This document shows, in pieces, positions 18,403 to 24,742 of a stretch of DNA of 64,000 bases. The notes beneath the pieces were generated by a model. The model worked only from the letters and a program-made list of their open reading frames with translations, made no database searches and was not told the DNA's origin. Numbering within the stretch: the stretch's first letter is position 1; every line of letters begins with the position of its first letter. The stretch lies in the NCBI RefSeq assembly GCF_017742215.1, contig NZ_JAGHKP010000002.1:1336737-1400736 (forward strand). The letters are read 5' to 3'. The position numbers and the translations under genes are program-made. This DNA is from Chitinophaga chungangae (lineage in GTDB: Bacteria > Bacteroidota > Bacteroidia > Chitinophagales > Chitinophagaceae).

Positions 18403-18458
18403 GGCAAACCTACGCATATTTTATGTAAATAATCACTTAATCGGTTATCTTGTAAAGT

Positions 18459-19784
18459 ATGAGCATTAAACCAAAGCTGGGCCCTTTCGACCTCACCATG
18501 ATCGTGGTAGGACTGGTGATCGGTATGGGCATTTTCAGGACGCCTATCAGCGTAGCCCGCGAAACGGGCACCCCGTCCCTCTTTTTTATGGTATGGGTAT
18601 TGGGCGGACTGGTTACCCTTTGCGGGGCGCTCACCTATGCCGAGATCGGCAGCCGTTACCCGGTTGCCGGGGGATTTTATAAAGTGCTGTCTTACGGTTT
18701 CCATCCCGCTTATTCCTTTATGATCAACTGGACGTTGCTGATCTCGAATGCCGCGTCTATCGCCGCCGTGTGTATCGTAGGCGCTGAATATATCGGCCCT
18801 GTGCTGCTGCCTGAAACCCTCAGCAACGAAAGCGGGCGCAAAGCCATTGCCATCGGCGCCGTGCTGGTATTATACCTCATCAATCTTTCCGGCATTCGTA
18901 TGAGCGCCAGCTGGCAGAACGTGCTCACGGTATTCAAGATCACCCTGGTGCTGCTGCTGTGCCTCGCGGCTTTCAGCAACAACGTGGCGCCGCCGCAGGC
19001 CAACGTTTCCGCTGCTACGTCAAACAGTTGGGCATATATTTTCGGGGCCGCGCTGGTGCCGGTCTTTTTTACCTACGGCGGTTACCAGCAAACCATCAAT
19101 TTCGGCAGCGACGTGCGGGAGCCCGCCAGGAACATGCCGCGGGCCATTATGTTTGGCATCGCCATCATCCTGCTGCTGTACATCACGGTGAATTATGCGT
19201 ACGTAAAAGTGATCGGTTTCGAGCAGCTGAAAACCACCGATGCGCTGGCCGCGCGCATGGCCGGGGCGTTTTTCGGGGAATACGGTTTCAAGATCACGAG
19301 CGTGCTGCTCTTTCTTTCGGTATTGGGGTACGCGAACGTGAACCTGATGTCTAACCCGAGAATGTATTACGCGATGGCTGAAGACGGCGTGCTGCCGGGC
19401 ATTTTCAAAAGAGTGAACAGCAAAACGCAGGTGCAGGAAGTAGCGCTTACCGTGTTTGCCGCGCTGGTGATCGGCCTGCTGTATTTCCTGAGCAATTTCG
19501 ACAACATCATCCGCTACGTCATGCTTTTCGATTCCATCGGGCTGGCTTCCGCCGCGGCTACTATTTTTGTACTGCGGAAAAAAACGGCTCATCTCGACGG
19601 GCGGGGCATTTATAAAATGAAACTTTATCCGTTCGTTCCCGCGTTCTTTATCCTGGTATATCTTTTCGTGACCGTCAATATTTTTATCAAAGACCCGGGC
19701 CAGGCGCTGGGAGGGATGATCTGGTTCGTGGCCGGGCTGCCCATTTATTTTTTCATGAAATATGTCGTGCGGAAAAAAGAATAG
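18459..19784 (+). CDS. Amino acid permease (APC superfamily)
   Basis: The 441-aa integral membrane protein has about 12 helices. The opening GLVIGMGIFRTPISVARETG is the substrate-binding unwound helix 1 of APC transporters, and ALTYAEIGSRYPVAGGFY is the conserved helix 2-3 segment. It is closest in pattern to the LAT/SteT group of exchangers. It is divergent from the B12-controlled operon and precedes a Cys/Met-type PLP enzyme by 28 bases, so uptake or exchange of a sulfur-containing amino acid is a reasonable guess. Confidence 0.88.
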   Translation: MSIKPKLGPFDLTMIVVGLVIGMGIFRTPISVARETGTPSLFFMVWVLGGLVTLCGALTYAEIGSRYPVAGGFYKVLSYGFHPAYSFMINWTLLISNAASIAAVCIVGAEYIGPVLLPETLSNESGRKAIAIGAVLVLYLINLSGIRMSASWQNVLTVFKITLVLLLCLAAFSNNVAPPQANVSAATSNSWAYIFGAALVPVFFTYGGYQQTINFGSDVREPARNMPRAIMFGIAIILLLYITVNYAYVKVIGFEQLKTTDALAARMAGAFFGEYGFKITSVLLFLSVLGYANVNLMSNPRMYYAMAEDGVLPGIFKRVNSKTQVQEVALTVFAALVIGLLYFLSNFDNIIRYVMLFDSIGLASAAATIFVLRKKTAHLDGRGIYKMKLYPFVPAFFILVYLFVTVNIFIKDPGQALGGMIWFVAGLPIYFFMKYVVRKKE

Positions 19785-19812
19785 GCCGCCGCAACCGTTT
19801 TTAATTAATACT

Positions 19813-20973
19813 ATGGATCTATCTTATATTATCAATCAGTTAGGGGAAGACAGGGAGCTGTATTTCAACGCCATCGCCCCGCCGATCGTGCAGAGCAGCA
19901 ACTTTGCGTTTAATACGGTGGCGGAAATGCGCGCCCTGCTGCAGGATGAATACAAAGGTTTTTTATACAGCAGGGGCAACAACCCGACGGTGGACATTCT
20001 CCGTCAAAAACTGGCCGCGCTCGACGGCGCGGAAGACGCGCTCGTATTCGGCAGCGGCGCGGCAGCCATCTTCGTGGGCGTGCTGTCGCAGGTGCGGCAG
20101 GGCGATCATGTGGTGTGTGTGCAGGACCCATACAGCTGGGCGCGTTACCTCTTCGAGAGCCTGCTTCCGCGTTTCGGCGTTACCACCACTTTTGTGGACG
20201 GCACGCGCACGGAGAATTTTGAGAACGCCCTTCAATCCAATACCCGCCTCATTTACCTCGAATCGCCCAATTCCCTCACTTTCGATCTGCAAGACATTGA
20301 AGCCGTTTCGAAACTGGCGAAACACAAAGGCATCGTCACCATTCTCGACAACAGTTACTGCACGCCATTATACCAGCAGCCGCATGCCATGGGGATAGAC
20401 CTTTGCCTGCAATCGGCCACCAAATTCATCGGCGGCCACAGCGATACGGTGGCGGGCGTGCTCACGGGCAGCCGCGACATGCTGCGCAAAATATTCGTGT
20501 CCGAGTTCCTGAGCGTAGGCAGCGTGATAGCGCCCTTTGCGGCATGGCTGCTGCTGCGCGGCCTGCGCACGCTGGAGGTGCGCCTGAAACGATGCCAGGA
20601 CAGCGCGCAGGAGATCTGCCAATGGCTCAAAGAGCAGCCCCAGGTCGAAAAAGTATTTTACCCGCTCGACCCGGAGTTCCCGCAATATCAACTGGCGAAA
20701 AAACAAATGAAAGGGGCGGCGGGGCTGCTCACGATCCAGCTGAAAGCCACGGAAGCTGCGCAGGTGGAACGTTTCTGCAACGCGTTGCAGCATTTTTTAA
20801 TGGCGGTAAGCTGGGGCGGGCACGAATCGCTTATTTTCCCGGCCAGCGCATCCCTGCCAGAAGGCGGTTTCAGCGCAGACCAGCCGAAACACAGGATGGT
20901 GCGCATTTACATCGGGCTGGAAGATCCTGGTTTCCTGAAAGCCGACCTGGCGCAGGCTTTAGCAAAAATATAA
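19813..20973 (+). CDS. PLP-dependent Cys/Met metabolism enzyme (gamma-lyase/synthase family)
   Basis: The 386-aa enzyme is a fold-type I transsulfuration family member. The cofactor lysine is Lys204 in SATKFIGGHSD, the ring-stacking region is GSGAAAIF at about 80, Asp179 in ILDNSYCTP holds the pyridine nitrogen, and YSRGNNPT is the phosphate contact from the neighbouring subunit. The usual YGGT segment is replaced by YSWARYLFE, so exact activity (cystathionine gamma-synthase, beta/gamma-lyase or a racemase-like branch) is open. The ATG at 19813 is used; an overlap-reading start upstream would lie inside the permease gene. It forms an operon with the permease. Confidence 0.85.
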   Translation: MDLSYIINQLGEDRELYFNAIAPPIVQSSNFAFNTVAEMRALLQDEYKGFLYSRGNNPTVDILRQKLAALDGAEDALVFGSGAAAIFVGVLSQVRQGDHVVCVQDPYSWARYLFESLLPRFGVTTTFVDGTRTENFENALQSNTRLIYLESPNSLTFDLQDIEAVSKLAKHKGIVTILDNSYCTPLYQQPHAMGIDLCLQSATKFIGGHSDTVAGVLTGSRDMLRKIFVSEFLSVGSVIAPFAAWLLLRGLRTLEVRLKRCQDSAQEICQWLKEQPQVEKVFYPLDPEFPQYQLAKKQMKGAAGLLTIQLKATEAAQVERFCNALQHFLMAVSWGGHESLIFPASASLPEGGFSADQPKHRMVRIYIGLEDPGFLKADLAQALAKI

Positions 20974-21000
20974 ACTACATCAAGACATCAGGATATTAAC

Positions 21001-21037
21001 GCAAAAGAGGCGGCCCGTTGAAGGCCGCCTCTTTTGC
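21001..21037. terminator. Bidirectional terminator between PLP enzyme and TPR protein
   Basis: A perfect 15-bp stem (21001-21015 with 21023-21037) has a 7-base loop, and the outer pairs include AAAA/TTTT. It separates convergent genes. Confidence 0.85.
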
Positions 21038-21054
21038 GAATGATGCATCCCGGA

Positions 21055-21705
21055 TCAACCCGGCATGCGGCTGATATATTTGTCCATTTCCTTGATCTGG
21101 CTCACGATCTGGTCGGTCGTGGGTTTCTGCGCTTTTGCGCGGCGGAAATAGTCCTTGGCGGTTTTGAAATCGCGGCGGCTCATAGCGATGGAGCAAAGTG
21201 TGAGCAATGCCGCGGCGGTATTTTCTTTGTCCGGCAGGCCCAGCCTGATGGCTTTTTTCAGGTTGGAATCGGCGGTTTTGATATCGTTTTTCTGGTAAGC
21301 GATGGTGCCCAGCTGAAAATACTGCATGCCTTCATATTCCTTCATCGGGCTGCCGCTTTTGATGCTGGCTTTTACGGCCGCTTCGGCTTTGTCCAGATCC
21401 TGGGTGTACATTGCAAAATTGCTCTGCATCATGTAATAACCGGAACGGATGGGCTTGATGAGGAGTTTGGGGAATTTGATCTGGTTCAGCAAGCGGCTGG
21501 CCGTTTCCACGTCGCCGGCTTCCACGGCTTCCTGGATCAGGCGCATAGGGCCGAACAGGAAATGCGTCACGATACAGATCACGGCCAAAACCAGCACAAT
21601 GGCGGCTTCCCACCAGCCAAAGGCAAAGCCCAGGGCGATACCGGCTACCAGGAGCACGATGCCCAGGGGGAGACGGTATTTAATAAATAAGTTAAATGCT
21701 TTCAT
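21055..21705 (-). CDS. Membrane-anchored TPR protein
   Basis: The 216-aa protein has two N-terminal membrane helices (RLPLGIVLLVAGIALGFAFG and EAAIVLVLAVICIVTHFLF) followed by about four tetratricopeptide-like helix pairs (AEAAVKASIKSG, YFQLGTIAYQKNDIKTADSNLKKAI, AALLTLCSIAMSRRDFKTAKDYFRRAK). Such proteins act as scaffolds at the membrane. No partner is evident from neighbours. It stands alone between terminators. Confidence 0.8.
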   Translation of the reverse strand: MKAFNLFIKYRLPLGIVLLVAGIALGFAFGWWEAAIVLVLAVICIVTHFLFGPMRLIQEAVEAGDVETASRLLNQIKFPKLLIKPIRSGYYMMQSNFAMYTQDLDKAEAAVKASIKSGSPMKEYEGMQYFQLGTIAYQKNDIKTADSNLKKAIRLGLPDKENTAAALLTLCSIAMSRRDFKTAKDYFRRAKAQKPTTDQIVSQIKEMDKYISRMPG

Positions 21706-21744
21706 AATAAATCAAAAACGAAGGGCAAAGATACAATAAGAAAA

Positions 21745-21785
21745 AAGGAAAAAGCGGGGCAAAATACGCCCTTGCTTTTTCCTTT
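21745..21785 (-). terminator. Terminator of the lipocalin-like lipoprotein gene
   Basis: The stem AAGGAAAAAGC...GCTTTTTCCTT with an inner GGGC/GCCC pairing is followed on the minus strand by CTTTTTTCTTATTG. It lies just past the lipoprotein stop codon. Confidence 0.65.
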
Positions 21786-21807
21786 GACAGTTTGTGAAAA
21801 TATTTTC

Positions 21808-22314
21808 TTATTGCCTGCTGAATGAATATACTACATAAGCAGTTTTTCCTTCATAAGACACCGGCGCGCGCCATACCATGGAGGCATTGTCCGCACTTTG
21901 CAGTTCCACGCGGTAACCGTCGGTGATGTTTTTAGCCTTCACGCCGTCCATCAGTTCCTTGAACTGGAGCATGATCACGCCGCCCTGGTTGAGGGTGCTC
22001 CACACGATGTTCTGTGTGCCGGTCGGGCAGCCTTCGCCGGTGGCGGTGAGGGTGTACGAACCGTAGCTGTTGCTGGGCAATACCCAGTTGCTGCCCTGAA
22101 GGCAATCAGGAGGGATGTTGGAAAATACCGTCTTGATCTTTGCCGTTGAAGGCAGGCCGTCGTAGCTTACATTGCTCAGGGTCCATTTGCCCATGGCATT
22201 TTTGCGCATGCCGCTGGCCGTTGGTGCGGAAGCGCCCTGTTGCGAAGCGCAGGCGCTCAGCAGCAGCACGGCGGCCATGGGTACCATCAAAAAGCGGGTC
22301 AGTTGCTGTATCAT
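21808..22314 (-). CDS. Lipocalin-like lipoprotein
   Basis: The 168-aa protein begins at the ATG at 22314 with a lipoprotein signal (MVPMAAVLLLSAC, lipidated Cys at about 22). The mature part has the lipocalin-like pattern: GKWTLSNVSYDG near the start, a string of short beta strands, and a late YVVYSFSRQ. It contains two internal cysteines (PPDCLQGSNW, GEGCPTG) likely to form a disulfide. It is probably anchored in the periplasm or outer membrane, where such proteins bind small hydrophobic molecules; ligand unknown. An upstream in-frame extension of 35 codons is rejected because it lacks the signal. Confidence 0.8.
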   Translation of the reverse strand: MIQQLTRFLMVPMAAVLLLSACASQQGASAPTASGMRKNAMGKWTLSNVSYDGLPSTAKIKTVFSNIPPDCLQGSNWVLPSNSYGSYTLTATGEGCPTGTQNIVWSTLNQGGVIMLQFKELMDGVKAKNITDGYRVELQSADNASMVWRAPVSYEGKTAYVVYSFSRQ

Positions 22315-22523
22315 TTTTTGGATGTTTTGTGCATAGGTAACAAATTTCCGGCCAAAAGTGTTGCAAACAATGTGGTGGCAAAGGTCAATGATTGTGGGAT
22401 TCCGGTAACGGGCAAACAAACGACCGGTCGTAAAGCGGGGCTAAAAATCGCCGGAAAATAAACGTTCCGATCCGTTATTCCGACAATTGAAGTATTGAAA
22501 TTGCCAGTTCAGTTCTTTATGTG

Positions 22524-22554
22524 TTTAAAGTCCGGCACAGGCTGAATAACTTTG
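22524..22554 (+). promoter_or_regulatory. Possible Bacteroidota promoter before the tandem repeat
   Basis: TTTA (22524-22527) is spaced 19 bases from TAACTTTG (22547-22554), an exact match to the -7 consensus TAnnTTTG. Transcription would start near 22560, at the first repeat unit. Confidence 0.4.
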
Positions 22555-22560
22555 TTGTGG

Positions 22561-22682
22561 TTAAGGAAACGATGAATTGTTTTTACTCCATGTATTGACC
22601 CCAAAAAAATATTCAGCCATTGTAAGGAAACTATGAATTGTATTAACTCCATGTTAGTGGCCCCAAAAAATATTCAGCCATT
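22561..22682 (+). repeat. Imperfect tandem repeat, two ~61-bp units
   Basis: Unit 1 (22561-22620) and unit 2 (22621-22682) share TAAGGAAAC, ATGAATTGT, ACTCCATGT and CCCCAAAAAATATTCAGCCAT in the same order and spacing. Each has an AAGGA 5 bases before an ATG, so each could start a tiny peptide: eight residues MNCFYSMY in unit 1 (22572-22598), 37 residues beginning MNCINSML in unit 2 (from 22633). A GGCTGAATA just upstream (22540-22548) is the inverse of TATTCAGCC in both units and can pair with either. Whether it acts as RNA structure, leader peptides or a mobile remnant is not known. Confidence 0.6.
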
Positions 22683-22880
22683 TACATTCAAAGGGAAATG
22701 CCGCTTGGGCCGGAAGGCTGGAGGGAAGCGCATTTCGGGGTATTGAGGAACCTCCGTGACGGGTGCGGGCGGGGTACCGGCAGCGGTATCCCGCGGCCCT
22801 CCGCGCATGAAGACATTTAACTTCCTTATAGGAATATGCTGCTAATAAAACGGGCGCGGGCTTCAGCTTGTGCCTCTTTT

Positions 22881-23144
22881 TTAATCACCGCCTCCGTCGC
22901 CGCCTCCACTGTCGCCGCCGCTATCGCTCCATCCGCCATCTGCGCCTCCACCGCCCCCGCTGCCTCCGTCGAACCCTGCGCTTGCTGCGGGAGCGCCGCT
23001 GCCGGTTGTATAACCGCTGCCGTAATCGTTATCATAATTATTATCCGGGCTGTTGCCATTCCCCTGCCGGTTCTTTCTCCTGGCAACGGTGTAAATGCCA
23101 TATGTCAGCACCAGGACGAATGTGATCATAAAAAGGACTTGCAT
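22881..23144 (-). CDS. Small membrane protein with Gly/Asp-rich tail
   Basis: The 87-aa reading frame starts at the ATG at 23144 with one strongly hydrophobic helix (LFMITFVLVLTYGIYTVA), then RRKNRQ as a cytoplasmic stop signal, and an acidic glycine-serine-rich tail (residues 30-87, with GGSGGGGGADGG and SGGDSGGGDGGG). I do not recognise the family. The tail is like those that end TPM/DUF2207-type proteins. An opposite-strand frame of similar length exists because of the repetitive codons, but only the minus-strand reading has a sensible membrane segment. Confidence 0.5.
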   Translation of the reverse strand: MQVLFMITFVLVLTYGIYTVARRKNRQGNGNSPDNNYDNDYGSGYTTGSGAPAASAGFDGGSGGGGGADGGWSDSGGDSGGGDGGGD

Positions 23145-23469
23145 AACGCGGGAGTTATTTTTTAATGATAACCACCCGCGGGTTTTCAACCCAATAAAAA
23201 CGGGCCGCGGGCGATCCCGGATGAAGACGTACGGGTGTGCGCCCGACAGAACCAGGGATAACTTATTGAAAAAGCAGATGGCAGGTAAAAGGGCCGCCTT
23301 TTCAGGCAGGCCCTTTTTCGTAGGGTTATCGCGGGAATATTGGTTGGTTTGCAATAGGTTGTAAACGGCACTGCACCGGCTGCATAAAAGCAGCGGTACG
23401 GCAGTGCAATCCGCCGGGGCGGATGGACGACTTAGACGGCGCCGCAGGTTTACGGCTCCCGTGAATTTT
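23145..23469. other. Region of three strong hairpins between XRE regulator and the Gly-rich protein
   Basis: No gene is seen. Arms pair at 23287-23295 with 23309-23317 (terminator), at 23368-23383 with 23390-23407 (imperfect), and at 23408-23415 with 23416-23423 around a short CCGG centre. It may be the 3' end of the XRE transcript or a structured RNA. Confidence 0.45.
23287..23317. terminator. Terminator downstream of XRE regulator
   Basis: AAAAGGGCC (23287-23295) pairs with GGCCCTTTT (23309-23317), with an inner GCC/GGC pair, and T-runs occur on both sides. It probably ends minus-strand transcripts from the XRE gene. Confidence 0.75.
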
Positions 23470-23793
23470 TTATGCTTGCTCTTCTTCCACAACTTCCGCT
23501 TTGGGCGTCAGCTGGTAGCTGGGGAAGGAATAGTCCAACAGGCTGTCTGCCGACGGCTCGCGCTGCACGGCATGCAACATTTCCCCCTGCCCGGCGATCA
23601 GCCAGCGGATGTTGAACTCGGGGAAACGATGGGCGATGTCTGCCACAATGTCCACACTCGGTTTTGCGCCGTTGGCACGGAACAGCCGGGCGATCTTTTC
23701 GCAGCTTTTATAGTGCAAAGCGCGGCTGAAGGCTGTAGTACTTAAGCCTTTATGCTCCAGGAAGCATTTAAGTCGGGTAGCGATTGATTCCAT
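23470..23793 (-). CDS. Small XRE-type HTH regulator
   Basis: The 107-aa protein has a lambda-repressor-like helix-turn-helix (about residues 3-65: IATRLKCFLEHKGLSTTAFSRAL, then KPSVDIVADIAHRFPEFNIRWLIAGQG). The last phrase is common in short Bacteroidota regulators that bind one operator next to their own gene. The C-terminal 40 residues look disordered. A long inverted repeat lies 45-91 bases upstream of its start and is a natural operator candidate. Partner genes are not clear. Confidence 0.8.
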   Translation of the reverse strand: MESIATRLKCFLEHKGLSTTAFSRALHYKSCEKIARLFRANGAKPSVDIVADIAHRFPEFNIRWLIAGQGEMLHAVQREPSADSLLDYSFPSYQLTPKAEVVEEEQA

Positions 23794-23837
23794 AACAAAA
23801 GAATAACTTACTTGGAAAAGACACCAAAACCGTTATA

Positions 23838-23884
23838 AAGGGTGAATTTTTACGAAAATTATTTTTTCAGAATGATTCACCCTT
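23838..23884. promoter_or_regulatory. Inverted repeat upstream of XRE regulator (candidate operator)
   Basis: AAGGGTGAAT (23839-23848) and ATTCACCCTT (23875-23884) are perfect 10-bp inverted arms with a 26-base AT-rich centre. It lies 45-91 bases upstream of the XRE start. A similar arrangement recurs at 24596-24628. Confidence 0.5.
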
Positions 23885-24362
23885 CCCCCCTCAAAATCCA
23901 CTCTTAAGTATAGAACACCATCCGTAGTGTTGTTCCATCCGGTTTACGGAAGTTGAAAAACCCGTAAAGGCTTGTCCGGCGGAATACTGGATAATCGTAC
24001 GTGAATTACTCGCTGGCCGGCCTTTCATTCGTCCAAGCCCCAATTCCGGACAAAGCCTTATGAGTGCAGCCTTTTGAGGCAGCATTATCTTTTTTCCGCC
24101 CGGGACCGTGGATGCCAGATAAAGAGGACCGGGGCGGCATTTTGCCGTACGCGTTACCCACCAGGGCCGAAAGATTTTCGTATGCCCTGCTCCGTGAGGA
24201 AATGTTAACGAAGGACCAGGCAGCCGCAAAAAATGTTAATGCAGGAAACCGCGCGAAAAAAAAGCGTGAAAACAATATTTTCTTCCGGTTGAAGAAAGAT
24301 AAGTGAAGAAGAAAATGCAACCGGTTGTAATAAACAGTCTCATGTCTAATGTATGCATATAC

Positions 24363-24390
24363 CGGAGGGTGAATTCTTTCACCCTTCTTT
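24363..24390 (+). terminator. Terminator-like hairpin
   Basis: AGGGTGAA (24366-24373) pairs with TTCACCCTT (24378-24386) and is followed by CTTTTATTT. The arms repeat the GGGTGAA box found upstream of the XRE gene, so this may be an operator rather than, or as well as, a terminator. Confidence 0.45.
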
Positions 24391-24429
24391 TATTTAGAAG
24401 TATAATTACTGTTGTTTGATAGTGTTTCG

Positions 24430-24451
24430 GGGGCCGGGAGGCCCCTTTTTT
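24430..24451 (+). terminator. Terminator, plus strand
   Basis: GGGGCC (24430-24435) pairs with GGCCCC (24440-24445) across a GGGA loop, followed by six T. No plus-strand gene is seen upstream. Confidence 0.65.
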
Positions 24452-24461
24452 ATTCCCGCCT

Positions 24462-24497
24462 AAAAAAACAGCAGGCCCCCGGATTGAGGGCCCGCTG
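24462..24497 (-). terminator. Terminator, minus strand
   Basis: A GC-rich imperfect stem (arms starting CAGC at 24469 and ending GCTG at 24497) is followed on the minus strand by seven T. No minus-strand gene is seen between it and 24742. Confidence 0.55.
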
Positions 24498-24595
24498 CAT
24501 ATACGGTTTTTCCAGAGGAGCTGATTGTAATGTCACGAATGTATACATTCAGCCCAAGATCCGCTACCATACTGAAATATATTTGTTCGTATAAA

Positions 24596-24628
24596 GTGTG
24601 AATTATTTCAATTTGTCAGAATATTCAC
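24596..24628. promoter_or_regulatory. Second GTGAAT / ATTCAC inverted pair
   Basis: GTGAAT (24598-24603) and ATTCAC (24623-24628) face each other over 19 bases, with TCAGAAT before the second arm exactly as in the 23838-23884 site. It lies just downstream of a TATATTTG -7 element, upstream of the DUF1553 operon. Confidence 0.4.
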
Positions 24629-24742
24629 TATTTAAGCGTGTATTTTACGCCTTTGTTGCACAGGTCCCGGCTTTTTTGTATTTTTTCACCGGATTCCACC
24701 CACCACAGATAAGCAGAAGATAAGCACGCAAACTACAGTATC

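Larger units (their letters stand above)
22315..22880. other. Gene-poor region holding a tandem repeat
   Basis: No ordinary gene is seen in this 566-base stretch. It contains an imperfect tandem repeat (22561-22682), a promoter-like element just before it and a GC-rich imperfect hairpin near 22764-22793. See the separate entries. Confidence 0.5.
23794..24742. other. Gene-poor region with repeated GTGAAT/ATTCAC boxes and terminators
   Basis: No convincing gene is seen in this 949-base stretch; the open frames there (for example 24064-24306, plus) lack recognisable features. It holds three inverted-repeat sites and two back-to-back terminators listed separately, plus a TATATTTG (24578-24585) that may be the -7 element for the DUF1553 operon, although no good -33 element precedes it. 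Confidence 0.45.

Noticed and set aside
22764..22793. GC-rich hairpin as terminator of the tandem repeat transcript
   Set aside because: No T-run follows on either strand.
22836..23165. Plus-strand frame of 109 codons rich in Ala
   Set aside because: It is the mirror of the Gly/Asp-rich repeat of the 87-aa protein and shows no coding signal of its own.
24064..24306. 80-codon frame with a basic tail
   Set aside because: No family pattern is seen and an opposite frame of equal length exists; although a terminator follows further down, the evidence is too weak.
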